From a candidate division Zixibacteria bacterium SM23_81 (lineage in GTDB: Bacteria; SM23-81): 37,975 bases of DNA. The stretch lies in contig LJUY01000020.1 of assembly GCA_001304015.1 (NCBI GenBank), positions 1 through 37,975 on the forward strand. Direction: 5' to 3'. The notes beneath the pieces were generated by a model, which was not told where the DNA came from, ran no database searches, and worked only from the letters and a program-made list of their open reading frames with translations. A program made the position numbers and the translations under genes. This document shows, in pieces, positions 16,771 through 24,083 of the stretch (positions are counted from its first letter, which is position 1; every line of letters begins with the position of its first letter).

Positions 16771-17955
16771 ATGCTCAGCAAACTTCTCCCCATATTCCTG
16801 GCTCTGCTCCTGATTGCGCCCATTTCTCTCGGAGACGACTCCTTTGATGCGCAGATTCGGGGCAAGGAGAACGAGCTTGATCTTCTCAGGCAGGAGCTCG
16901 CAGAGAAACGAGCCGCTCAGAAGAAACTGACGGGCAAGGAAAAGAGCGTTCTTTCGGAGATCAACGACCTTGAGGGGCGCGTCGATCTGACCGAGAAGCT
17001 CCTGGCTAAGCTCAAGAAGAAAAGGGAGGCCTGTCAGAAAGAAGTCACTTCCCTGCAGGCTGATCTTCACAGTGCCGAAAAAAGGGCCGCTGCACGCCAG
17101 GACCTGTTGGCTCGGCGAATACGCCACATGTACATGCACGGTCGCCTGGCGGAACTGGAGGTTTTCCTCTCGGCTGAATCCTTACCTGATCTTGCCAGCA
17201 GAGCCCACCACTATCGTCAGCTGACCGATCATGATCGGCAATTGATTTGTCAGGCCCAGGCAGATCAGCTGGCCATCGCCGAGAACAAATCATCCTTGGA
17301 AAAACAACTACAAGAAACCCGCCGGCTGGAGGAGGAGAAGGAACGGGAAGAGCGAAACCTCAAAACGGAAAAAGTCAGAAGACACAAGCTTCTTCAGGAT
17401 GTCAGGAGCAAAAAAGCCGTCTATGAACAGGCCATCCGTGAGATGGAGGAAAGCGCTCGGCAGATCCAAGCCATCATCGACCATCTGGAGCGCCAGCGAA
17501 GAGAGGCTGCTTCGATGGAGCTTGTGCCTCCTGAGTTTCGGCAAAAAGCGGGGCTTTTTCAAAGATCTAAGGGCTCATTGCCCTGGCCCCTCCAGGGTAA
17601 GGTGATCGCGAAGTTCGGCAAACGCACCCACCCAAAGTATAAGACGGTGACCTTCAACAAAGGCATCGATATCCAAGCCCCATACGGCGCTGAGATCCGC
17701 GCCGTAGCAGCCGGAAGGGCCATCTATATAGGCTGGCTGCGGGGCTATGGCAAATTTCTGATCCTCGACCACCAGCTGGGCTACTACACCCTTTACGCCC
17801 ATACCTCTGAGATTCTCATCGAGGAGGGAGATATCGTCGATACAGGGACGGTCATCGCCCGAGTGGGGGAGACTGGTTCCTTAGAGGGGTCTAAATTGCA
17901 TTTCGAGATTCGTCACCAAAAGGATCATCTGGATCCCCGGGACTGGCTGGAATAA
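16771..17955 (+). CDS. envC: Murein hydrolase activator EnvC (coiled coil plus degenerate LytM/M23 domain)
   Basis: EnvC-type proteins are periplasmic, are recruited by FtsX and switch on cell-wall amidases at the division site. The 394-residue protein has a signal peptide (about 1-21), a long coiled coil rich in Glu, Lys and Gln (about 25-255) and a C-terminal LytM domain (about 270-394). Active M23 peptidases need His and Asp in the HxxxD motif and both histidines of HxH. Here Asn296 replaces the first His (NKGIDI, Asp300 kept) and Lys375 replaces the first His of HxH (KLHFE, His377 kept). That loss is characteristic of EnvC activators rather than endopeptidases. ftsE and ftsX lie 1.9 kb upstream. 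It opens the envC-holB-ricT-metG-tatD run; the ribosome site is weak. Confidence 0.88.
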   Translation: MLSKLLPIFLALLLIAPISLGDDSFDAQIRGKENELDLLRQELAEKRAAQKKLTGKEKSVLSEINDLEGRVDLTEKLLAKLKKKREACQKEVTSLQADLHSAEKRAAARQDLLARRIRHMYMHGRLAELEVFLSAESLPDLASRAHHYRQLTDHDRQLICQAQADQLAIAENKSSLEKQLQETRRLEEEKEREERNLKTEKVRRHKLLQDVRSKKAVYEQAIREMEESARQIQAIIDHLERQRREAASMELVPPEFRQKAGLFQRSKGSLPWPLQGKVIAKFGKRTHPKYKTVTFNKGIDIQAPYGAEIRAVAAGRAIYIGWLRGYGKFLILDHQLGYYTLYAHTSEILIEEGDIVDTGTVIARVGETGSLEGSKLHFEIRHQKDHLDPRDWLE

Positions 17956-17971
17956 TAACTAGGGGGTCAAT

Positions 17972-19051
17972 GTGTCTTTCGACACTATCGTCGGCCAAAA
18001 AAATCCCAAAAGCATCCTCGCGGGAGCCCTTGAGCGAGGAACCGTCGCCTCCTCATACCTCTTTTATGGCCCCCGAGGCGTCGGAAAACTAGCCTTGGCC
18101 GTGGAATTGGCCAAAGCCGTTAACTGCCAGAAGGATGGACCGAAACCGTGCAACAGTTGCTCTGCCTGCCGAAGGATTGGGGAATTGAATTATCCGGATG
18201 TCTCCTTGATCTTGCCCACCCCGAAAAAAATCAAGCCAGAGGATCACCAGGAGACGCTCCGGCAGCTGGCGGCAAATCTCTATCACATGCCTCGTTTAAA
18301 GGAAAGCGCCGCTATACACATCGAAACCATCCGAAAAATCCAAACAGAAGCAGGCTACAAAACCTATGAGGGCAAAAGGAAAGTTTTCATCCTGGCCGAC
18401 GCCGACAAGCTGATCCTTGCCGCAGCCAACGCCATGCTGAAGATCCTGGAGGAACCGCCTCCCCATGTTCTGTTCATCCTGACGACGACTCGGTCCAGCA
18501 AGCTGCCCGCCACCATTTTATCACGATGTCAGCAGATACGCTTTTCTAGGCTTTCCGAGGCGGAGGTGGAATACGCCCTGAAGAAAACCCAGAATGTGGC
18601 TTCTGACCGAAAACGCCTGGTGAGCAAGCTTGCCCAGGGCGATCTGGACCTCGCCTGGGAGCTCCTCCAGGAAGACATCAACCAGTGGCGCTCCTCAACT
18701 CTGAACGCCCTTACTAAGGCTTTATCCTGCAACCCAATTTCTCTCATCAAGCTGGCAGAGAGTTTGGGAAGATTGCGCAGTCGCTCGGTCAGCGAAGAGA
18801 ACTTGGATATGCTGCAGATTTGGTATCGAGATCTCCTGCTCCTCCTGGAGGGTAAAGAGGAGTTCCTGATTAACGAAGATCTGAAGCCTCAGCTTGAAGA
18901 AATGGCACGCCAATACGATTGGGAAGGTGTTCAGCGTTCCCTGGGCTTCATTCAGGAAACTCGAAAAGCTCTGGCTGCGAACGTGAACCTCGAGCTTGCT
19001 TGGTTGGTCCTTTTCTTCAAGTTGAGGCGACAACGGCGAGTTTCAACCTGA
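17972..19051 (+). CDS. holB: DNA polymerase III subunit delta' (HolB)
   Basis: Delta' is the stator of the clamp loader that places the beta sliding clamp on primed DNA. The protein has 359 residues. An AAA+ domain opens with a P-loop-like GPRGVGKL (33-40), in which the residue after Lys is Leu rather than Thr or Ser; delta' subunits commonly have degenerate ATP sites. A zinc module follows (Cys52, Cys60, Cys63, Cys66), then LKILEEPPPHVLFIL and the SRC motif in TILSRCQQIRF, which supplies the arginine finger to the neighbouring subunit. The C-terminal collar helices are poorly conserved, as usual. GTG 17972 has AGGGGG five bases upstream. The gene is 16 bases after envC and 38 before ricT; the holB-ricT pair is widely conserved. 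Confidence 0.93.
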   Translation: MSFDTIVGQKNPKSILAGALERGTVASSYLFYGPRGVGKLALAVELAKAVNCQKDGPKPCNSCSACRRIGELNYPDVSLILPTPKKIKPEDHQETLRQLAANLYHMPRLKESAAIHIETIRKIQTEAGYKTYEGKRKVFILADADKLILAAANAMLKILEEPPPHVLFILTTTRSSKLPATILSRCQQIRFSRLSEAEVEYALKKTQNVASDRKRLVSKLAQGDLDLAWELLQEDINQWRSSTLNALTKALSCNPISLIKLAESLGRLRSRSVSEENLDMLQIWYRDLLLLLEGKEEFLINEDLKPQLEEMARQYDWEGVQRSLGFIQETRKALAANVNLELAWLVLFFKLRRQRRVST

Positions 19052-19089
19052 ACCTCGCTATTTGTTCCGGCAATCGGAGAACGAGAAAG

Positions 19090-19926
19090 ATGAATGAGCT
19101 GTTTGAAATAGCCTTTAAAGGTAACCGGAAGGCCATCTACGTTAACTCCCTGTCCCTACCGTTGAAGATCGGCGATTATGTCATCGTCTCTACAGAGCGA
19201 GGTGAACACATCGGAGAGGTACAACAAAAAGCCGATCCCGGGCGTGCTGAGGAGCAGAACAAGTCTTTGCCTCAGATATTGCGTCGGGCCACGCCTGAAG
19301 AAGTCCAACGCCTTGGCGGCCTCCACAAGAAGGAGGAGGAGGCTTACAACCTATGTTTACAGAAGATTGCCGAAAGAGATCTGCCCATGAAGCTGGTGGA
19401 TGTGGAATACCAATTCGATGGGAACAAAATCACCTTCTTTTTCACCGCTGAAAAGCGGGTGGACTTTCGGGAGCTGGTCAAGGACCTGGCCGCCCAGTAT
19501 AAGACTCGCATCGAGCTTCGTCAAATTGGTGTTCGAGATGAAGCTCGTCGCATTGGCGGCTTCGGTATTTGCGGACGAAAACTCTGCTGCACCACCTTTA
19601 TCTCAGACTTTGAGCCTATCACCACACAGCTGGCCAAGGACCAGCATCTGTCTCTGAGCCCGACGAAAATTTCTGGTGCTTGCGGACGACTCATGTGCTG
19701 TCTGCTTTTTGAGGAGCAATTCTATAAAGAGGCTTTGAAGAAATTCCCCAAGCCCGGCTCCAAAATTAACACCGAAAAGGGACCCGGCATTGTGGACAGA
19801 ATCGATATCTTTGGGGAGCAAGTCTGTGTGGTCTATGAGGATGGTCTAGAGGAAACGGTACACCTCTCTGAGATCACCAAAAAACAAAAAACCCGCAGGA
19901 GTCTTCTCCCCAAACGAGAAACGTAG
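19090..19926 (+). CDS. ricT: PSP1-domain protein RicT (YaaT)
   Basis: A 278-residue PSP1 protein. The family hallmark is two cysteine clusters, here ICGRKLCC (Cys161, Cys166, Cys167) and ACGRLMCC (Cys198, Cys203, Cys204). In Bacillus, RicT joins RicA and RicF to form an iron-sulfur complex that affects RNase Y maturation of mRNAs, phosphorelay signalling and competence. No ricA or ricF is visible here, so in this organism the role is open. The start at ATG 19090 follows GGAGAACGAGAAAG; the frame is open to 18919 but would overlap holB. The order holB-ricT followed by metG and tatD matches the B. subtilis holB-yaaT-metS-yabD neighbourhood. Confidence 0.92.
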   Translation: MNELFEIAFKGNRKAIYVNSLSLPLKIGDYVIVSTERGEHIGEVQQKADPGRAEEQNKSLPQILRRATPEEVQRLGGLHKKEEEAYNLCLQKIAERDLPMKLVDVEYQFDGNKITFFFTAEKRVDFRELVKDLAAQYKTRIELRQIGVRDEARRIGGFGICGRKLCCTTFISDFEPITTQLAKDQHLSLSPTKISGACGRLMCCLLFEEQFYKEALKKFPKPGSKINTEKGPGIVDRIDIFGEQVCVVYEDGLEETVHLSEITKKQKTRRSLLPKRET

Positions 19927-19997
19927 AAGAAATTTGGCGGCTTCCACCGCTGATATCGCCTTCATCTCCAGAAGAATTACGACAAAGAGGAAACGGC

Positions 19998-21701
19998 GTG
20001 TCCAGTTTTAAACGAATCCTCGTGACCAGCGCGCTTCCTTACGCTAATGGCCCCATCCATCTGGGCCATTTAGCCGGCTGCTATCTTCCCGCCGATATCT
20101 ACACCAGATACCAGCGCCATCGCGGCCAGGACATCATCCACATCTGTGGGACGGATGAAAACGGTGTTCCCATCACCATCCGGGCGGAGAAAGAGGGTGT
20201 TAGCCCCCAGGAGATTGTCGATCGCTATCATGGGAACATCGCCGAGAGCTTCCAGAAAATCGGCATCAGCTTCGATAACTTCTCCAGGACCTCTTTGCCC
20301 GTCCACCATCATATGGCTCAAGATTTCTTCCTCAAGATCAATGAGCAGGGCTATATCGAGCCCCGTACCGTCAAGCAGCTGTATTGTGATCATTGTGAAC
20401 TCTTTCTAGCCGACCGATATGTCGAGGGCACCTGCCCCAACTGTGGTACGCCCGGAGCTCACGGAGATCAGTGCGATTATTGCTCCCATTTGCTAGAGCC
20501 CACCGCCCTGGTGGAACCTGTCTGTAAGATCTGCGGGGGAAGACCCAGAGTACGGGAGACGAAACACTGGTTCTTCCTCCTGGACGCCTTCCAGGAGCGT
20601 CTACAAACATGGCTGGACACCAAGACCCACTGGAAGTCTAACGTCAAAGAATTCTGTAAGGGGTGGCTCAATAAAGGACTGAAGCCCAGAGCCATCACCA
20701 GAGATCTCCAATGGGGAGTGCCTGTTCCTCTGGAAGAGGCGAAGAGCAAGGTGCTCTACGTCTGGTTCGACGCGCCCATTGGTTATATCTCTTCTACCAT
20801 CGAATGGGCCCAGAAGCGAGGTCAGCCCGATCTGTGGAAGGCCTATTGGCTCGATCCAGAAACCCGCCTGATTCACTTCATCGGCAAGGACAACATCGCC
20901 TTCCATGCTTTGATCTGGCCGGCCACCATCATGGCATACGGAGAGTATATCCTCCCCGCAGAGATCCCGGCCAATGAGTTCCTGAACCTGGGCGGTAAAA
21001 AGCTTTCCGTCAGCAAGGAATGGGCCGTGTGGCTGCCCGATTATCTGGAGAACTTCTCACCCGATCCTCTGCGGTACTGTCTGGCAGCCAACCTGCCAGA
21101 GAACAGGGATGCGGATTTCACATGGAAGGATTTCCAGACCAGGAACAACGCCGATCTGGCCGACGTCCTGGGCAACTTCATCAATAGGACTCTCACCTTC
21201 CTGAGGAAGTATTTCGATGACCGCATCCCCAAGCCGGGGAGCTTCAAAGGACAGGATGAGGAGGTCGTCGCTGCCATCAAGGGGGCACCGGCGGCCATCG
21301 GCGATCTCATCGAGACCTTTCAAATTAAGAATGCCAGCCAGGAGAGCATCAACCTGGCCCGCCTGGGCAACAAGTACTTCAACGACCAGGAGCCCTGGAG
21401 AACCCGCAAAGAAAATCCTCGGCGCTGCGCCACCACTCTGTACCTGTGCGCCCAGCTGCTCTCGTCCTTGAGCATCATCTTAGAGCCATTCCTGCCCTTC
21501 TCCGCGGAGAAGCTGCGGAAAATGCTGAACCAGGAGGATTCTCTGTCCAGTCTTGATTGGAATCAGGGCGGACAGCTTCGCCTGCAGCCCGAACACCATA
21601 TTGGATCTTTGGAGATCTTGTTTCCCAAAATCGAGGACCAGATCATAGCCCGACAGATAGAACACCTGAATCAAGATGCGCATCCCTCGGCCGAATCGTG
21701 A
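19998..21701 (+). CDS. metG: Methionyl-tRNA synthetase (MetG1 type, without C-terminal tRNA-binding domain)
   Basis: Class I synthetase that charges tRNA-Met. The protein has 567 residues. The HIGH motif is HLGH (21-24). Two zinc knuckles are complete: Cys130, 133, 146, 149 and Cys159, 162, 176, 179. The KMSKS loop reads KLSVS (335-339) followed by KEWAVWL, a variant close to the KISTS form of Bacteroidota and archaeal-type enzymes. An anticodon-binding helical domain follows. The protein ends without the Trbp111-like C-terminal domain that many longer MetG proteins carry; no stand-alone copy is visible here. GTG 19998 has AGAGG at 19985-19989. The stop overlaps a possible GTG start of tatD. 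Confidence 0.96.
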   Translation: MSSFKRILVTSALPYANGPIHLGHLAGCYLPADIYTRYQRHRGQDIIHICGTDENGVPITIRAEKEGVSPQEIVDRYHGNIAESFQKIGISFDNFSRTSLPVHHHMAQDFFLKINEQGYIEPRTVKQLYCDHCELFLADRYVEGTCPNCGTPGAHGDQCDYCSHLLEPTALVEPVCKICGGRPRVRETKHWFFLLDAFQERLQTWLDTKTHWKSNVKEFCKGWLNKGLKPRAITRDLQWGVPVPLEEAKSKVLYVWFDAPIGYISSTIEWAQKRGQPDLWKAYWLDPETRLIHFIGKDNIAFHALIWPATIMAYGEYILPAEIPANEFLNLGGKKLSVSKEWAVWLPDYLENFSPDPLRYCLAANLPENRDADFTWKDFQTRNNADLADVLGNFINRTLTFLRKYFDDRIPKPGSFKGQDEEVVAAIKGAPAAIGDLIETFQIKNASQESINLARLGNKYFNDQEPWRTRKENPRRCATTLYLCAQLLSSLSIILEPFLPFSAEKLRKMLNQEDSLSSLDWNQGGQLRLQPEHHIGSLEILFPKIEDQIIARQIEHLNQDAHPSAES

Positions 21702-21718
21702 TCCCCACCACCAGACCT

Positions 21719-22489
21719 ATGCTCATCGACTCGCATGCCCACTTGGATTTCTCCCAATTTAAACCTGATCGAGATAGGGTCATCGGTCGTGCTTGGGACG
21801 CGGGAGTGTCCAAAATCATCAACGCGGGCACGGATCTGGCTTCCAGCGAGAAGTCGCTTGCTTTAGCCCAACGCTATCCAGCAATTTATGCCACCGTGGG
21901 CATCCACCCCCACGATGCCAAAACGCTCACCCCTAAAACCCTGAAGCGTCTGTCCAAATTGGCCGCCAACGAGAACGTGGTGGCCATCGGGGAGATCGGC
22001 CTGGACTTCTACCGGGATCTCTCTCCCCGCGATCTGCAGCGGTCAGCCTTCCGCCAGCAGATCCGTCTGTCCATTGAGTTGGGCTTGCCCGTTGTGGTCC
22101 ACGACCGTGATGCACACACTGAGGTTTTACGGATCTTGCGCCAGGAGAGGGCCCACAGAGTGGGCGGGGTACTTCATTGTTTCTCCGGGGATCTCACAAT
22201 GGCTCGTGAGGGTCTGGAAATGGGTTTTCTGATCTCCTTCGCGGGACCCATCACCTACGGGGGTGAGAAGAAAAAGGCCATCGCTGGAAAGATTCCGCTG
22301 GAAAGCATTCTGGTGGAAACCGACTGTCCTTTTCTGACTCCCGTTCCCCGGCGAGGCGAGAGAAACGAACCAGCCTATGTCCAATATGTGGCGGAGAAAA
22401 TCGCGGAGATCCGGGGAATATCCTTCGAGGAGGTGGCAGAAGTTACCAGTAAAAACGCGGCGAGGGTATTTGGGCTGAAGATATCGTAG
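21719..22489 (+). CDS. tatD: TatD-family metal-dependent hydrolase (DNase)
   Basis: TatD proteins are TIM-barrel metal-dependent nucleases linked to DNA repair and quality control. From ATG 21719 the protein has 256 residues, the standard length. Metal ligands: His6 and His8 (DSHAHLDF), Glu92 (GEIGLDFY), His128 (VVVHDRDAH), His153 (VLHCFSG) and Asp202 (ETDCPFLTP). GTG 21698, which overlaps the metG stop as GTGA, is a credible alternative start adding seven residues and would fit the coupling seen at rqcP and ftsX. tatD next to metG and upstream of rsmA is a widely conserved order. Here rsmA is displaced by a 1.6-kb repeat island. Confidence 0.95.
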   Translation: MLIDSHAHLDFSQFKPDRDRVIGRAWDAGVSKIINAGTDLASSEKSLALAQRYPAIYATVGIHPHDAKTLTPKTLKRLSKLAANENVVAIGEIGLDFYRDLSPRDLQRSAFRQQIRLSIELGLPVVVHDRDAHTEVLRILRQERAHRVGGVLHCFSGDLTMAREGLEMGFLISFAGPITYGGEKKKAIAGKIPLESILVETDCPFLTPVPRRGERNEPAYVQYVAEKIAEIRGISFEEVAEVTSKNAARVFGLKIS

Positions 22490-22589
22490 AAAAACATGTG
22501 TGTCGGTTGTCGGTGTCGAAGCTGGTGACGTGTGTCGATGAGCGTCTTGCGTTGGGCGTCGTGATCATCAACCATCACTCGGTGCTACA

Positions 22590-22858
22590 GCTGCTTTGTG
22601 CCGCCTGCTGTCCTGATGGCTGAGATTCTTCGGGCCCCCATTGATTAGCTCAGGAGTTTGGCTCACGACGGGCCCTCAGAATGACAGACAAAGTAAGGTT
22701 GGGATCCGAAAATCGTCACGAAGGCATAAAGAAAACAATCACCTCTAATAAGACATGTCATTCTGAGTCCTTCGTTTCACTCAGAGCTTGTCCTGAATGA
22801 AATGAAGGAACAGGCTCCGCGAAGAATCTCAGGCAGAAATTTAAAGGTAGAGGGGATG
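22590..22858. repeat. Diverged intergenic repeat, copy 1, with internal inverted repeats
   Basis: Aligns with 23657-23872 over nearly its whole length, beginning GCTGCTTTG. It is internally symmetrical: GCTGAGATTCTTCG (22619-22632) is inverted at 22820-22832, and CTCAGAATGACA (22675-22686) is inverted as TGTCATTCTGAG (22756-22767). Relative to copy 2 it carries about 50 extra bases (about 22768-22819) that themselves form an imperfect hairpin (TCCTTCGTTTCACTCA with TGAATGAAATGAAGGA). The shape is that of a decayed miniature inverted-repeat element with a nested insertion. Confidence 0.8.
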
Positions 22859-22901
22859 AAAATTTGAGACCTGGTAGGTTGGATTTCCGAACATAATCCT
22901 A

Positions 22902-22944
22902 CCTTTAGGTGGCGTCGGGTCACCTGACCCGACGCCCTGTAAGG
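22902..22944. repeat. Long hairpin
   Basis: GGCGTCGGGTCA (22911-22922) and TGACCCGACGCC (22925-22936) are perfect inverted repeats. The flanks CCTTTAGGT and CCTGTAAGG extend the pairing imperfectly to about 19 bp per arm. No T-tract follows. Confidence 0.8.
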
Positions 22945-22955
22945 ACAGAAAATGC

Positions 22956-22981
22956 GCCGTCGGATGTAGTCACCCGACGGC
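22956..22981. repeat. Hairpin with 8-bp perfect stem
   Basis: GCCGTCGG (22956-22963) pairs with CCGACGGC (22974-22981) around a 10-base loop. Its arm sequence resembles that of the hairpin 20 bases upstream, so the two may be related elements. Confidence 0.7.
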
Positions 22982-22988
22982 ACGAAAC

Positions 22989-23007
22989 ATGATAACATCC
23001 CCAGCGA
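22989..23007. repeat. 19-base direct repeat on the left side of the small membrane-protein gene
   Basis: ATGATAACATCCCCAGCGA is identical at 22989-23007 and 23585-23603, bracketing the gene at 23051-23446. The downstream copy is half of a perfect hairpin; the upstream copy lacks the partner arm. Confidence 0.8.
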
Positions 23008-23050
23008 CCAATGGGGAAAACAGATGACATAAGAGATGAGGAGGAAAACC

Positions 23051-23446
23051 ATGCAGGAAAGTGAATCACAAGAGCAACGCAAACCCATTGCTGCATTTGT
23101 TCTCTCCCTGATAGCTGGTCTCTGGATGTTGGCTGGCCGAGGCATGATGGCTGGCGCCGGTTGGAATATGTTCATGAGAGGCCCCTGGCCATGGCGACAC
23201 CCCATGATGAGGGGCGCAGGAGATGTCCTTCCCTCCCTCTGGTTGTGGCCCTGGCTTGGTGTCATCGCGGGGATTATCGTTTTGCTGGGTGCCGCGATGA
23301 TCTACAGCAAACCGGCGAAAGCACAAGGCTGGGGAATGGCGATCTTAATCTCCTCAGCGATCAGCCTTATCGCTGGCATGGGCGGGTTTTTAGCTGGCGT
23401 GCTCGGCATCATAGGAGGGGCGCTGGCCATTGCCTGGCGACCGTGA
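23051..23446 (+). CDS. Small integral membrane protein of unknown function
   Basis: A 131-residue protein. It has a short charged N-terminus (MQESESQEQRKP), a hydrophobic segment at about 13-30, a Gly/Met/Trp-rich stretch (about 30-65) that includes WNMFMRGPWPW, then membrane segments at about 68-88, 97-112 and 113-128 with glycine-rich packing (GGFLAGVLGIIGG). AGGAGG at 23039-23044 lies six bases before ATG 23051, a strong ribosome site that supports real expression. The C-terminal glycine-zipper style is shared with many small DUF membrane proteins, but I cannot name a family. It is the only gene in the repeat island and is bracketed by the 19-base direct repeat and the larger 22590/23657 repeats. 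Confidence 0.7.
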   Translation: MQESESQEQRKPIAAFVLSLIAGLWMLAGRGMMAGAGWNMFMRGPWPWRHPMMRGAGDVLPSLWLWPWLGVIAGIIVLLGAAMIYSKPAKAQGWGMAILISSAISLIAGMGGFLAGVLGIIGGALAIAWRP

Positions 23447-23535
23447 AGAGACGATACGCGCATCGAAACCGACAAACGAGCTTCAAGCATCGCTTTTTAA
23501 GGTAGGTGTCCAGGGGCCTGGGACAGTCACCACGC

Positions 23536-23563
23536 TCCTTGTGGATGTTATCATCCACAAGGA
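23536..23563. repeat. Perfect 12-bp hairpin
   Basis: TCCTTGTGGATG (23536-23547), loop TTAT, CATCCACAAGGA (23552-23563). No T-tract follows. The loop-proximal motif GATG-NNAN-CATC is shared with the next hairpin. Confidence 0.8.
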
Positions 23564-23577
23564 AGTTCAGGTGCGAT

Positions 23578-23601
23578 GCTGGGGATGATAACATCCCCAG
23601 C
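23578..23601. repeat. Perfect 10-bp hairpin
   Basis: GCTGGGGATG (23578-23587), loop ATAA, CATCCCCAGC (23592-23601). Its right half lies within the 19-base sequence that also occurs upstream of the small membrane-protein gene. Confidence 0.8.
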
Positions 23602-23656
23602 GAGCATCGGTTTTTAAAACTCGGCGTTGAGGGGCCTAGGACAAGCCCTGTGCATG

Positions 23657-23872
23657 GCTGCTTTGGGTGACCTGCTGTCCTTATGGCTGAGATTCTTCGA
23701 GCTTTGTGAGCTAATACGGCTTTGGCTCACAATGCGCCCTCAGAATAAAAGAAAAGTACTGTTGGGCTCCGAAAATCTTTAGAGAAGCGTAAAGAAAAAA
23801 ATAACCCCTGACAAAACGTGTCATTCTGAGCGCAGCGAAGAATCTCAGGCGCTAATTTAAAAGGAGAGTAGC
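23657..23872. repeat. Diverged intergenic repeat, copy 2
   Basis: Direct copy of 22590-22858 without the nested insertion. Shared landmarks: GCTGCTTTG, CCTGCTGTCCT, ATGGCTGAGATTCTTCG, TTTGGCTCAC, GCCCTCAGAAT, TGTCATTCTGAG and CGAAGAATCTCAGGC, in the same order. Copies 1 and 2 are in direct orientation and flank the small membrane-protein gene. Confidence 0.8.
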
Positions 23873-23879
23873 CAAAAAC

Positions 23880-23922
23880 GGAGATTCTTCAACGCTTACG
23901 CGCCCTCGGAATGACAAAAATG
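23880..23922. repeat. Partial third copy of the repeat arm
   Basis: GGAGATTCTTC at the left and CCTCGGAATGACA at the right match the left arms of the larger repeats (GAGATTCTTCG to CTCAGAATGACA). It is inverted relative to the nearby right arm of copy 2 (23819-23850). Confidence 0.65.
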
Positions 23923-23963
23923 TCTAGCTTGCTTCCAAAGTCCTGTTTTCCAGTGAAAACGAG

Positions 23964-24006
23964 ATGCCTGCCCCCCCGCTTTCGCGGGGACAGGCTGCGC
24001 AGGCAT
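23964..24006. repeat. Nested GC-rich hairpin
   Basis: Outer arms ATGCCTGC (23964-23971) and GCAGGCAT (23999-24006) enclose CCCCGC (23974-23979), loop TTTC, GCGGGG (23984-23989). A run of A residues follows at 24009 onward, so read leftward on the minus strand it does not act as a terminator. It looks like another palindromic intergenic element. Confidence 0.65.
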
Positions 24007-24083
24007 GACAAAAAAAACAACATCAATTCCCGGACCCCTGGTCCCGGGCTCCGGATCCTGGTTTTTTCACGATTCACGAAAAA

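Larger units (their letters stand above)
23486..23643. repeat. Two tandem 117-base-spaced direct repeats
   Basis: About 40 bases recur at 23486-23525 and 23603-23643: AGCATCG, then TTTTTAA, a variable 11-12 bases, and AGGGGCCT-GGACA. The DNA between the two copies holds two perfect hairpins. The arrangement is a short tandem array of one full unit plus a partial second unit. Confidence 0.7.
22490..24083. other. Repeat-rich intergenic island between tatD and rsmA
   Basis: About 1.6 kb that contains one small gene (23051-23446) and otherwise consists of diverged direct repeats, inverted repeats and perfect hairpins, listed separately. No transposase, tRNA or terminator with a T-tract is visible. 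The first 100 bases after tatD (22490-22589) are GTGT-rich and show nothing recognisable. The DNA interrupts a neighbourhood (tatD then rsmA) that is compact in other bacteria, so it appears to have grown by accumulation of repeat elements. Confidence 0.75.

Noticed and set aside
16771-17955. Active M23 endopeptidase
   Set aside because: Two of the histidines needed for zinc binding and catalysis are replaced (Asn296 and Lys375), so an activator role is more likely.
18919-19089. Upstream extension of ricT into holB
   Set aside because: The frame is open, but it overlaps holB by more than 130 bases and the extra residues are unlike PSP1 proteins. ATG 19090 has a purine-rich leader.
23486-23643. 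CRISPR array
   Set aside because: Only two repeat copies with 117-base spacing, internal hairpins between them, and no cas genes.
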